DNA of 7,633 nucleotides from Pyrinomonadaceae bacterium (GTDB lineage Bacteria; Acidobacteriota; Blastocatellia; Pyrinomonadales; Pyrinomonadaceae). Of the stretch, positions 1 to 6,684 are shown one piece after another; within the stretch, counting starts at the first letter, position 1; every line of letters starts with the position of its first letter. The DNA lies in NCBI GenBank assembly GCA_013812565.1, contig JACCTF010000185.1, positions 1 through 7,633 of the forward strand. The letters run 5' to 3'. A program made the translations under genes and the position numbers. The notes under the pieces were generated by a model. The model was not told the DNA's origin, searched no databases, and worked only from the letters and a program-made list of their open reading frames with translations.

Positions 1-1886
1 TCTAAAACCTCGACGCTCTCTTTGACACGCGTGTAGATACCATCCGAGTCAAGGCCATACTTCGCTAGGAGCAGTTTCACATCGCCATGCACAATGATGC
101 GGTCGGGCACACCCATACGAACAACGCGAACCCTGTCTTGTAGCCCGTTATCTTCCAACAACTCTAAGATCGCGGACCCGAAGCCGCCCGCCAAATAAGC
201 TTCTTCAACCGTCACCAGTAGCCGACGAGTGCGCGCAAGCGCAAGCAGCAAACTGTCATCAAGCGGCTTGGCAAAACGCGCGTTGACCACCGTCGCATCA
301 ATTCCATCTTTTGCTAACTGTTCAGCCGCCCCCAAAGCGGGATGGACCATTGAGCCATAAGCGAGAATAGCAACATCGCTGCTGCCATCACGTAAGATCT
401 CGGCTTTGCCGATTTCTAATGTTTGAGGTTCGCGATTTAACGAGACGCCAACGCCGTTGCCGCGCGGGTAGCGTAGAGCAATCGGGCCAGTGTGCTCTAC
501 GGCCGTCAGGAGCATGTCACGCAGTTCGGCTTCATCCTTTGGAGCCATCACCACCATGTTCGGAACTGTTCGCAGGTAAGCGATGTCGAGCAATCCGTGA
601 TGCGTTGGTCCATCTCCACCGACGATGCCGGCGCGGTCCATCGCAAATACCACATCCAGGTTTTGGATGCAGACATCATGCACGATCTGATCAAAGGCGC
701 GCTGCAAGAAGGTCGAATAGATCGTGACTACGGGCTTCAGACCTTCGCAGGCCATTCCGGCGGAAAACGTCACGGCATGCTGCTCAGCAATCCCGACATC
801 AAAGGCGCGCTCTGGAAACTGTTCGAGCACCATGTCGATGCCTGTTCCGTCCGGCATTGCCGCCGTCAATGCGACGATTCGATTATCCTTCGCCATCAAC
901 TCGCACAACGTTTTGCCATACACCTGCGTGTATGTCGGCGCGGACGAGGCAGACCTGACCGCGTTTCCCGTAGCAATCTCGAACGGCCCCGAAGCGTGCC
1001 ACTTGTAGCGGTTCTTTTCAGCCGGCGCGTAACCTTTGCCTTTGGTCGTCAGGGCATGAACGATCACCGGAGCATCTTTGATATGTTGCGCTTCACGCAG
1101 CGCCTGAACCAGTGCGCGCGTGTCGTGGCCGTCGATGTAGCCGATGTACTTAAAGCCGAGTTCACTAACGAGTGCGCCCGGCAGGACGGCGGCGGCCAGC
1201 GCATCCTTGACCGTTTTGGCCGCGTGATGCAGCCGCTCACCCAATGTTGGAATGGCGCGCAGGGTTTCACCCACTTCATCTTTGAAGCGGTGGTAAGGTT
1301 GCGCCTCGCGTATGCGGTTGAGATAGCCGGTGAGCGCACCGACGGCGGGCGCAATCGACATTTCGTTATCGTTCAAAAGCACGATCAAACGAGTCTTTAA
1401 GTGTCCTGCTTGGTTGATTGCCTCCATCGCCATGCCGCCCGGTAAACTTGCGTCGCCGATAACGGCGCAGACATGGTGAGCCTCGCCTTTCTGGTCGCGC
1501 GCCGCGGCCATTCCGAGCGCAGCGGAGATTGAGGTCGAAGCGTGCCCGGCTCCGAAAGTATCGTACACGGATTCCTCACGGCGAAGAAATCCGCTGATCC
1601 CGCCATATTGTTTAATCGTCGGAAGTTGATCACGTCGCCCAGTCAAAATCTTATGTGCATAAGCTTGGTGGCCCACATCCCAGACCAATCGGTCGTGCGG
1701 CGTGTCGAAAGCATAGTGGAGCGCCACGGCCAGTTCCACTGCACCTAAGCTCGCGCCGGTGTGACCGCCAACCCGCGACATAGTTTCGATAATGTACTGG
1801 CGTACCTCTCCGGCGACTTCCGGCAGTTGATCAAGCGATAACCGACGCAGATCAGCGGGCGTGTTAATGCTTTGTAGAAGTTTCAT
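1..1886 (-). CDS. dxs: 1-deoxy-D-xylulose-5-phosphate synthase, 3' end cut by window edge
   Basis: This thiamine-diphosphate enzyme condenses pyruvate with glyceraldehyde 3-phosphate to make DXP, the entry step of the cytosolic MEP isoprenoid pathway. The frame reads without interruption for 628 codons from the ATG at 1886 to the window edge; the family is about 620-640 residues, so only a few are missing. Seen: GGHTGASLG (40-48), DVGHQAY (70-76), the GAGH-STSISAALG block (112-124), the ThDP/Mg motif as GDASLPGG (144-151) with NDNEMSIAP (172-180), the catalytic Glu in DVGIAEQHAV (E368), and DRAGIVGGDGPTHHG (417-431). The C-terminal transketolase-like domain follows. The start matches the usual MKLL-type N-terminus; no clear Shine-Dalgarno precedes it. 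A TACAAT box (1901-1896) lies just upstream but has no good -35. The motif has GDA where most Dxs have GDG. The phosphoesterase gene lies 87 bases upstream on the same strand. Confidence 0.97.
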   Translation of the reverse strand, partial: MKLLQSINTPADLRRLSLDQLPEVAGEVRQYIIETMSRVGGHTGASLGAVELAVALHYAFDTPHDRLVWDVGHQAYAHKILTGRRDQLPTIKQYGGISGFLRREESVYDTFGAGHASTSISAALGMAAARDQKGEAHHVCAVIGDASLPGGMAMEAINQAGHLKTRLIVLLNDNEMSIAPAVGALTGYLNRIREAQPYHRFKDEVGETLRAIPTLGERLHHAAKTVKDALAAAVLPGALVSELGFKYIGYIDGHDTRALVQALREAQHIKDAPVIVHALTTKGKGYAPAEKNRYKWHASGPFEIATGNAVRSASSAPTYTQVYGKTLCELMAKDNRIVALTAAMPDGTGIDMVLEQFPERAFDVGIAEQHAVTFSAGMACEGLKPVVTIYSTFLQRAFDQIVHDVCIQNLDVVFAMDRAGIVGGDGPTHHGLLDIAYLRTVPNMVVMAPKDEAELRDMLLTAVEHTGPIALRYPRGNGVGVSLNREPQTLEIGKAEILRDGSSDVAILAYGSMVHPALGAAEQLAKDGIDATVVNARFAKPLDDSLLLALARTRRLLVTVEEAYLAGGFGSAILELLEDNGLQDRVRVVRMGVPDRIIVHGDVKLLLAKYGLDSDGIYTRVKESVEVL

Positions 1887-1973
1887 TCGGCCCGCATTGT
1901 AGCGCGAGGCACGACGTTTTACCCAATCAAGAAACTTTCAAGAAATCCTCGCGGAGCCAATGCAAAGTTTTGA

Positions 1974-2834
1974 CTATGAGGTCGCTTCCTCCGGCGTGCG
2001 TCGTAGTTGCAGCACAGAGATTTCGGGCGGCGCACCAAAGCGTATTGGCAAGCCGATCACACCTGTCCCGCGTGACACATAGAGTTGCGTCTGACCGCGC
2101 CGGTAAAGTCCGCGCACATAGTGGAACTCGTTCATGAAACGCACCGGCGCGCCGACGATGGGTAAACAAACTTGTCCGCCATGCGTGTGTCCGGCCAAAA
2201 CAAGCGCGACCTTCTCGGTTTGCGGCATATCAAAGACGCACGGTTGATGCGACAAAAGCACAATCGGATGCTGTGGATCAAGACCATCGAAAGCGCTCTT
2301 CCAATCCGTTCGGTTATATGACCAATCGTCTATACCGGCAAGCTGGAGGACATCGCTGCCGCGCCGCAGCAATGTGTTTTGGTTGTTGAGAACATTGATG
2401 TGAGCCTGTGTGAGCGAGCGCGTTGTTAACTCCGGATCGGTGCGGTGATCGTGGTTGCCGAGCACGGCCCACACTCCGTCAGGAGCTTGCAACTCGCCGA
2501 GCACTTCAGCGCACGGCTCGATGTAGTGTCGCCGCGATGTTGTGTAGTCACCCGTTAAAACAATGAGATCGGCTTGTGCCCCTCTGGTCAACTGCACAAC
2601 GCGCTGCACTTCTTCGAGCGAAACCAAGCGACCGTGGTGCACATCGGAGACTTGCGCGATACGAAAGCCTTCAAAGCCGGGCGGCAAACCGTGTATGTGG
2701 ATGATTGTTTCAGTCAACTCGTAAGCATAAGGTTCAACCAAGGTCGCGTAAGCTGCGGTCGCAGCAACGCCGACCACACCGAGCGCGGTTAACCCCCGGA
2801 GAAACTGTCGTCGCGTAACATCAAGTTTCGGCAT
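1974..2834 (-). CDS. Tat-exported metallophosphoesterase (YkuE/YaeI-like)
   Basis: This is a calcineurin-type phosphoesterase of 286 residues, expected to act outside the cytoplasmic membrane on a phosphodiester or phosphomonoester; the substrate cannot be read from sequence. All five metal-binding motifs are present in order: DVHH (64-67), GDYTT (95-99), GNHDHR (126-131), SHQP (195-198) and GHTHGGQ (215-221). The N-terminus has a twin-arginine signal, TRRQFLRGL (7-15), followed by a hydrophobic stretch to about residue 33. I chose the ATG at 2834 over the GTG at 2858 because it places RR at residues 8-9, as in typical Tat signals; the GTG start would add eight residues. No strong ribosome site is visible. 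Related family members (YkuE in Bacillus, YaeI in E. coli) are described as envelope phosphodiesterases, some linked to lipid A or UDP-sugar lipids. It precedes dxs on the same strand and could be co-transcribed with it. Confidence 0.9.
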   Translation of the reverse strand: MPKLDVTRRQFLRGLTALGVVGVAATAAYATLVEPYAYELTETIIHIHGLPPGFEGFRIAQVSDVHHGRLVSLEEVQRVVQLTRGAQADLIVLTGDYTTSRRHYIEPCAEVLGELQAPDGVWAVLGNHDHRTDPELTTRSLTQAHINVLNNQNTLLRRGSDVLQLAGIDDWSYNRTDWKSAFDGLDPQHPIVLLSHQPCVFDMPQTEKVALVLAGHTHGGQVCLPIVGAPVRFMNEFHYVRGLYRRGQTQLYVSRGTGVIGLPIRFGAPPEISVLQLRRTPEEATS

Positions 2835-2959
2835 AAGGAGCGTTATTCTAACATGCACTAACGAGAGACATTAGCGAAAGCCTCTGCCACAAAAAGCAGC
2901 TTGAACACTCTTGCGCTCGATGTTTGAAAACAGTATTGGGATCATCTTCTCAGTCTTGC

Positions 2960-2987
2960 TTGACAATCTGCGCTTGCCGACTAGAAT
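2960..2987 (+). promoter_or_regulatory. sigma70-type promoter for tRNA-Ser
   Basis: A perfect -35 TTGACA (2960-2965) and a -10 TAGAAT (2982-2987) are separated by 16 bases. The predicted start site near 2994 lies about 13 bases before the mature tRNA 5' end, which fits a short processed leader. It may also drive gltX, since no better promoter is seen between the tRNA and that gene. Confidence 0.8.
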
Positions 2988-3006
2988 GTTTGCCTTGACA
3001 GCCTGC

Positions 3007-3097
3007 GGAGATGTGGCCGAGTGGCTGAAGGCGGCGGTTTGCTAAACCGTTATAGGTCAAAAGCCTATCGTAGGTTCGAATCCTATCATCTCCGCCA
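3007..3097 (+). tRNA. tRNA-Ser (anticodon GCU), CCA encoded
   Basis: The acceptor stem GGAGATG (3007-3013) pairs fully with CATCTCC (3087-3093), followed by discriminator G (3094) and a genomic CCA (3095-3097). The anticodon loop is TTGCTAA, giving anticodon GCU, which reads the serine codons AGC and AGU. A long variable arm (ATAGG pairing with CCTAT around a 7-nt loop) is the class II feature expected of serine tRNA. The T arm has loop TTCGAAT (3075-3081) flanked by a 5-bp stem. The D arm contains the usual GCCGAGTGG-type sequence. All parts look intact and functional. The gene is preceded by its own promoter and followed 144 bases later by gltX on the same strand. Confidence 0.97.
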
Positions 3098-3106
3098 TCC
3101 GATCTT

Positions 3107-3235
3107 AGTGACGAGTGACAAGTGACAAGTGACAAGTTTCGAAAACTTGCTCGCGGATCATCATCTGTCACTCGTTGCCGTTTATAGCGACAAAGTAAAG
3201 CCTGGTTCTTACTTGTCACTGTTCACTTGTTCACT
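3107..3235 (+). repeat. Heptamer tandem repeat (AGTGACA) with inverted partner array
   Basis: The left part (3107-3137) is AGTGACG followed by three exact AGTGACA units and a partial fourth. A single inverted unit, TGTCACT, lies at 3166-3172. The right part (3211-3235) carries degenerate inverted units (TGTCACT, GTTCACT, TGTTCACT). The two arms could pair as an imperfect hairpin around a spacer of about 73 bases. A separate perfect 7-bp hairpin, CAAGTTT/AAACTTG with a 3-base loop, sits at 3133-3149 and overlaps the last direct unit. The block fills nearly the whole tRNA-gltX gap and stops 6 bases before the gltX start codon. Short heptamer arrays are known as dispersed repeats in some bacteria (cyanobacterial STRRs); whether this is such an element is inference. 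Confidence 0.75.
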
Positions 3236-3241
3236 GCATTT

Positions 3242-4732
3242 ATGGTTCGCGTTCGTTTCGCACCATCGCCCACCGGTTACCTCCACATCGGCTCAGCCCG
3301 CACAGCGCTGTTCAATTGGCTTTATGCGCGCAAGCTGGGCGGGCGATTTCTGCTGCGCATTGAAGACACAGATCAGCAGCGCTCAACTGAAGCCTCGACG
3401 CGCTCGATCCTTGAAGGTCTGGAGTGGCTCGGCCTCGACTACGATGGAGAGATTGTTTTTCAATCGGCCAACTCCCCAGATCATCGTGCGGCGGCGCTTC
3501 GTTTGGTCGAAGAAGGGAAAGCCTACCGAGATTTCACGCCGAAAGAGGAACGATCCGATGCAAACGTAAAGCGTGAGATTGTCGAACGTGCGCGCCGCGA
3601 TGCGAGCGAGGGGCAGGATCATCGCAGCAACCCGTACCGCGATCTGCCGCTTGAAGAATCAAACAATCGCGCCGCCGCAGGCGAACCTTTTGCCGTTCGC
3701 CTGAAGGTCGCGCACGAGGGGCGCTCGCATTTCGAGGACGCGGTTTACGGGGCGCAGGAACGCTCCTATGCGGAAATTGAAGACCTTGTGCTGCTCCGCT
3801 CCGATGGTCACCCGCTCTATAACCTCTCGGTGGTCGTCGATGATGTCAACATGCAAATCACGCATGTCATTCGCGGGCAGGATCACCTGACAAATACGCA
3901 CAAGCAAGCGCTCATCTATGCAGCGCTCGGCGCACGCCTGCCACAGTTTGCGCATCTGCCGTTGATCCTTGCGCCCAACAAAGCGAAGCTCTCCAAACGT
4001 AAGCACGGCGAGGTGGTATCGCTTACGACCTACCGCGACCGTGGGTTTGTGCCCGCGGCCTTCCGCAACTTCCTTGCTCTCCTCGGCTGGTCCACAGGCG
4101 ACGAGCAAGAGATCATGTCTCTGGAAGAACTTACCAGACGCTTTTCGCTCGAAGCCATTGTGCGCGCCAACGCCGTCTTCAACTTCAGCGAAAGCGATCC
4201 GCGCCAGTGGACCGATCCGAAAGCTTTGTGGATGAACGCCGAGTACATTCGCACGCTGCCGTTTGCAGAGCTTTTGCCGATGGTGCGCTCAGAGCTGGTG
4301 GCGCAACGATTGTGGAAACAAGAATACGAAACAACCGAGAGAGAATGGTTCGAGCGGACAATCAACCTTGTGCGCCAACGCTTTCATACGCTTCGCGATT
4401 TCTCCCAGCAAGGACGCGCTTACTTTGCCGACGACTTTTCGATGGACGAAGCGGCCGTTCAAAAAAACCTGCGGCGCGAACCTCGTTTGAAAGAGCTTCT
4501 GCCGGCACTTGCAACTAAACTTGAAACTGTTGAGCCGTTCACCGCGGAAACAAGCGAGGCGACGCTTCGCGCTTTCGTTGAGGAGACGGGCGTTAAAAGC
4601 GGTCTGCTGATCAACGCCTCACGCACGGCACTGACCGGCCAAGCCGTCGGCCCATCTATGTTTGAAGTTTTTGAAGCAGTCGGGCGCGAGCGTTCGGTGA
4701 AGCGTTTGCGCGATGCGGTTGCACTTATCTAA
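3242..4732 (+). CDS. gltX: Glutamyl-tRNA synthetase
   Basis: This cytosolic class I aminoacyl-tRNA synthetase charges tRNA-Glu using ATP. The 496 residues fit the family (about 470-500). Seen: RFAPSPTGYLHIGSAR with the HIGH-type signature HIGS (15-18), RIEDTD (39-44), the RGQDHL block (211-216) and the KMSKS-type loop KLSKR (249-253). An all-helical C-terminal anticodon-binding region ends in a typical GRERSVKRLRDA tail. The start is the ATG at 3242, giving the standard MVRVRFAPSPTG; a TTG at 3227 would add five non-conserved residues. The zinc-binding cysteines found in some GluRS (for example E. coli) are absent, and the whole protein contains no cysteine. No Shine-Dalgarno is seen: the leader is occupied by a heptamer repeat. 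Whether the enzyme also charges tRNA-Gln (non-discriminating) cannot be decided here. Confidence 0.97.
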   Translation: MVRVRFAPSPTGYLHIGSARTALFNWLYARKLGGRFLLRIEDTDQQRSTEASTRSILEGLEWLGLDYDGEIVFQSANSPDHRAAALRLVEEGKAYRDFTPKEERSDANVKREIVERARRDASEGQDHRSNPYRDLPLEESNNRAAAGEPFAVRLKVAHEGRSHFEDAVYGAQERSYAEIEDLVLLRSDGHPLYNLSVVVDDVNMQITHVIRGQDHLTNTHKQALIYAALGARLPQFAHLPLILAPNKAKLSKRKHGEVVSLTTYRDRGFVPAAFRNFLALLGWSTGDEQEIMSLEELTRRFSLEAIVRANAVFNFSESDPRQWTDPKALWMNAEYIRTLPFAELLPMVRSELVAQRLWKQEYETTEREWFERTINLVRQRFHTLRDFSQQGRAYFADDFSMDEAAVQKNLRREPRLKELLPALATKLETVEPFTAETSEATLRAFVEETGVKSGLLINASRTALTGQAVGPSMFEVFEAVGRERSVKRLRDAVALI

Positions 4733-4826
4733 AGATTGCCTTTTCAAAGACTCCACGCCGCGCAGCAGTTTCAAATCTTTCTCCGCCTCTCCAGCCTTCA
4801 ACAACATTCTTAACGGACACAACTTT

Positions 4827-5645
4827 ATGCTCAACAGATCGCTCACGACATTCACATTTTTAGTCACTTTCGTTATTGCGCTTACCGCTTCGAGTTTTGC
4901 TCAGAGTCCTCCGCCTGCTGCAACCACGCCGCAGACTCCGCCGGGAGTGCGTAGGCCAGCGACCAAAGACACTCAAACTTCTACCGAGACACAGCCTCAA
5001 ACGCAACAAGACCCTGCGCAACAAAGTGGATCGCCGCAGAGCGATTCGCAACCAAGCGCGCCCGCAACCCCTCCTTCCGGTTCGCGTGCGCGCCGCGCTG
5101 AAACTAAGTCCGCGCCTGAAGGAACGCCGCGTGCCAGCAGCACTGGCGCAACCGCATCTGATCCAACGTCGCGCGGTGTGCGCTCTGCTTTTAACGCGTT
5201 GATCGATGGCATTGAACGCGCAGATGTTGATGCGGTGATGGGCGTCTATTGGAATTCTCCGCAACTCGTGCTCTTCAACAACAACGGCACAGTGACAAAG
5301 ACTTGGGATCAGGTGCGCGGCAACCGTGCGAGTTCTTACCCTGACATCAAAGATGTCCGGCTTGAGGTGCGCGATGTTAACGCGCAGATGCTCGGACGTG
5401 ACGGAGCGTTTGTGACGTGCTCATGGACGCAGTCGCAGACTTTCCGCACCAAGCCCGAAAGCGCGACTGGCCGCTTAACGGTTGTCTTTCGGCGCATCGG
5501 TGGAGCGTGGAAAGCCGTGCACGCGCACACTTCGCCGGAAGCGCCCGCCGCATCACGCGTGCTGCCTTCGGAGCGAACCCAATCCCCCACACCGACGAAA
5601 CGAACAGAACCAACGTCAACGCCGAAAGCGCCAACAACTCCTTAG
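4827..5645 (+). CDS. Secreted protein with Pro/Thr/Gln-rich linker and NTF2-like (DUF4440/SnoaL-type) domain
   Basis: The 272-residue protein opens with a signal peptide: MLNR, a hydrophobic core (about residues 7-21), and a likely cleavage after ASSFA (25). Residues 26-116 are low-complexity Pro, Thr, Gln, Ser and Ala. Residues 117-240 look like an NTF2-fold domain of the DUF4440/SnoaL type: FNALIDGIERADVDAVMGVY (a helix with an acidic patch), then LVLFNNNGTVTKTWDQV, and late strands TVVFRRIGGAWKAVHAHTS. The tail (241-272) is again Pro/Thr/Ser-rich. This fold may be a small catalytic or ligand-binding domain; no active site can be assigned. I chose the ATG at 4827 because it opens directly on the signal peptide; an in-frame upstream start (4713, overlapping gltX) would put 38 residues before it. 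It lies 94 bases after gltX without a visible promoter or strong ribosome site. The domain call is from pattern only. Confidence 0.8.
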   Translation: MLNRSLTTFTFLVTFVIALTASSFAQSPPPAATTPQTPPGVRRPATKDTQTSTETQPQTQQDPAQQSGSPQSDSQPSAPATPPSGSRARRAETKSAPEGTPRASSTGATASDPTSRGVRSAFNALIDGIERADVDAVMGVYWNSPQLVLFNNNGTVTKTWDQVRGNRASSYPDIKDVRLEVRDVNAQMLGRDGAFVTCSWTQSQTFRTKPESATGRLTVVFRRIGGAWKAVHAHTSPEAPAASRVLPSERTQSPTPTKRTEPTSTPKAPTTP

Positions 5646-5780
5646 TCGAAAACGATTTCTGAAGTAGAATGCAGGAAACGTTTGCGTCTTCGTGTGTTCT
5701 TAAAGTGCGCTGTCGTTGTTCTCTCCAAACGCCCGCGCTTGTCGTTGTTAATTAGTTTCTTCGAGAAAGGTGAAAAGCAG

Positions 5781-6314
5781 ATGGACTGGATGAATCAACT
5801 CAGTGGGATGCTACAACAATACTCCGGCGCGCAACCTAATCAAGCGCCCGCCACGGTCGATAATGATTTTGATCAACTCGCGAGCGCTGCACCGCGCTCA
5901 GCGCTGGCCGATGGGTTAGGCGCGGCCTTCCGCTCAAATCAAACGCCGCCCTTCGGCCAAATGCTTTCACAACTCTTTATGAATTCGGGCGGTGTGCAGC
6001 GCGCCGGGATTATTAATACCTTGATTGCAACACTTGGCCCAACCATTGTTGCGCAGATGCTGGCGCGGGGCGGAGCTTCGGGGCTTGCCGGATTGTTGAG
6101 CGGTGGGCAGAGAGAGGTGACGCCTGAACAAGCTGAGCAGGTTCCTGCTGAGGTAGTGCAAAACGTTGCGACCCAAGCGGAACAGCAAGATCCATCCGTG
6201 ATTGATCGGCTTAGCGACTTTTATGCCGACCATCCGACGCTCGTGAAGACGCTTGGTGGAGCGGCTCTCACCATCGCACTTGCCAAGATTGCCCAACAAC
6301 AATCTCAGAGGTAG
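5781..6314 (+). CDS. Small Ala/Gln/Gly-rich conserved-looking protein, function unknown
   Basis: This 177-residue protein has no recognised function. It has no signal peptide. It begins MDWMNQLSGMLQQYSG, then a hydrophilic stretch (20-50) and a segment TPPFGQMLSQLFMNS (55-69). A hydrophobic Gly/Ala-rich stretch (76-110) includes GLAGLLSGG; VTPEQAEQVPAEVVQNVATQ (113-132) is probably helical, and HPTLVKTLGGAALTIALAKIAQQ (151-173) closes the protein. The overall style resembles DUF937/YidB-type small bacterial proteins, but I cannot confirm membership. The start at 5781 is supported by AGAAAGG at 5764-5770, 10 bases upstream; a TTG at 5682 would add 33 residues without support. A TAGAAT box at 5665-5670 could be a -10 element, though its -35 (TTAGTC, 17 bases upstream) is poor. 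A hairpin follows 7 bases after the stop. Confidence 0.8.
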   Translation: MDWMNQLSGMLQQYSGAQPNQAPATVDNDFDQLASAAPRSALADGLGAAFRSNQTPPFGQMLSQLFMNSGGVQRAGIINTLIATLGPTIVAQMLARGGASGLAGLLSGGQREVTPEQAEQVPAEVVQNVATQAEQQDPSVIDRLSDFYADHPTLVKTLGGAALTIALAKIAQQQSQR

Positions 6315-6321
6315 GCGTAAA

Positions 6322-6343
6322 GCTATAAGCTCTCCCTTATAGC
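6322..6343 (+). terminator. Hairpin after the small protein gene, possible terminator
   Basis: GCTATAAG (6322-6329) pairs perfectly with CTTATAGC (6336-6343) around a 6-base loop, 7 bases after the stop at 6314. No T-run follows, only GACTTTC, so it may be a weak or factor-assisted terminator, or an mRNA 3'-end stabilising hairpin. The stem is equally good on the other strand. Confidence 0.5.
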
Positions 6344-6353
6344 GACTTTCACA

Positions 6354-6413
6354 CGGGTGCAATCAGGTCGGGAGCGCGAGGTTATTGCCTGCTAAGGGCG
6401 CTGATGCACACCG
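6354..6413. other. Strong 12-bp stem with paired single-A bulges
   Basis: On the plus strand CGG-GTGCA-(A)-TCAG (6354-6366) pairs with CTGA-TGCAC-(A)-CCG (6401-6413): 12 pairs with one bulged A on each arm. The 34-base interior has a short possible inner helix, AGG/CCT (6379-6381 with 6388-6390). The bulged bases are A if the plus strand is transcribed, which would make it part of the 3' UTR of the gene ending at 6314. Strand and role are unknown, and I do not recognise an RNA family. Confidence 0.45.
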
Positions 6414-6460
6414 GCTGCAAACCCCTATAACAGTGTGAACTCACTACCAAAATAGATGGC

Positions 6461-6506
6461 GAAAAGGAGAGAGCCTACCCGAACAACTTTGTTCAAGTAG
6501 GCTCTC
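6461..6506 (-). terminator. Terminator-like hairpin ending the minus-strand short RNA
   Basis: GAGAGCCTAC (6469-6478) and GTAGGCTCTC (6497-6506) form a 10-bp stem. Inside it GAACAA and TTGTTC (6481-6486, 6489-6494) add a second helix, after a small 2x2 internal loop. Read on the minus strand the hairpin is followed by TCCTTTTC, a modest T-tract, as in intrinsic terminators. On the plus strand there is no T-run, which favours minus-strand use. Confidence 0.65.
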
Positions 6507-6612
6507 CGGTGAACTGATGGGACTGGCCGTCCAACCGCTCACTTACATTGTTCAGTGCGGCGCCGCCTCGACCGGAGTCTGAAAGACTTGCGATTGCGCC
6601 GATCGAGGCTTA

Positions 6613-6648
6613 TCAGGCCTCAGTCACCTCACTGTGATAAGAACTCAT
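6613..6648 (-). CDS. Putative 11-residue small protein MSSYHSEVTEA
   Basis: An ATG at 6648 opens a frame of 11 codons ending in TGA, directly followed in frame by TAA (6612-6610). It lies 9 bases downstream of a 12-nt perfect-type Shine-Dalgarno and about 29 bases from the predicted start site, so translation is plausible. The peptide is polar with no hydrophobic segment. It shows no run of one amino acid that would suggest an attenuator leader, and no core resembling a peptide-modification precursor I know. It could be a real microprotein, a translated regulatory ORF, or an accident in a structured RNA. No modification or transport genes lie nearby. Confidence 0.45.
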   Translation of the reverse strand: MSSYHSEVTEA

Positions 6649-6657
6649 ACTTTTTGA

Positions 6658-6669
6658 ATCACCTCCTTT
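6658..6669 (-). promoter_or_regulatory. Extended Shine-Dalgarno, 12-nt match to 16S tail
   Basis: The minus strand reads AAAGGAGGTGAT, the full complement of the usual 16S rRNA 3' end. Its last base is 9 bases from the ATG at 6648. It is by far the strongest ribosome site in the window: gltX and dxs show none, and the 5781 gene has only AGAAAGG. Such a long match points to very strong initiation or ribosome capture. Confidence 0.7.
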
Positions 6670-6684
6670 CCAGTGTTGAAGGAA

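Larger units (their letters stand above)
6462..6677 (-). ncRNA. Candidate novel structured short RNA carrying an 11-codon ORF
   Basis: The predicted transcript runs about 216 nt from a start near 6677 to the T-tract after the 6469-6506 hairpin. In order on the minus strand it has a strong ribosome site, a tiny ORF whose codons 3 to stop lie inside a possible hairpin (CTTATCA/TGATAAG, 6641-6635 with 6615-6609), and a 7-bp stem TCGAGGC/GCCTCGA (6609-6603 with 6571-6565; it shares only base 6609 with the preceding hairpin). Within that stem is the hairpin AGTCT-TTC-AGACT (6588-6576). A 10-base palindrome GCGGCGCCGC (6566-6557), a stem TGAAC/GTTCA (6554-6550 with 6514-6510) enclosing GGAC/GTCC (6532-6520), and the terminator follow. 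It is not followed by a gene in its own direction, so a leader or riboswitch role is unlikely. I do not recognise it as 6S, SRP, RNase P or tmRNA. Helices are hand-found and unverified. Confidence 0.55.

Noticed and set aside
492..1400. 302-codon open frame on the plus strand
   Set aside because: It lies wholly antisense to dxs, whose motifs are continuous on the other strand. Its translation is Arg/His/Cys-rich with no recognisable domain.
2950..3219. 89-codon minus-strand frame containing DRIRTYDRLLTYNGLANRR
   Set aside because: This is the well-known spurious peptide produced by translating the antisense of tRNA-Ser; the tRNA explains it fully.
6613..6615. TGA of the 11-codon ORF as selenocysteine
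   Set aside because: An in-frame TAA follows immediately, so read-through would add a single residue.
6645..6670. Plus-strand GAATCACCTCCTTTCC resembling the 3' end of 16S rRNA
   Set aside because: No 16S sequence precedes it. The minus-strand reading as a Shine-Dalgarno with a promoter and ORF in register explains it better.
6462..6677. Short RNA as tmRNA, 6S RNA, SRP RNA or a riboswitch
   Set aside because: There is no tRNA-like end or ALAA-type tag, no long 6S-like duplex with central bubble, no SRP GGAA-tetraloop core, and no gene downstream to regulate.
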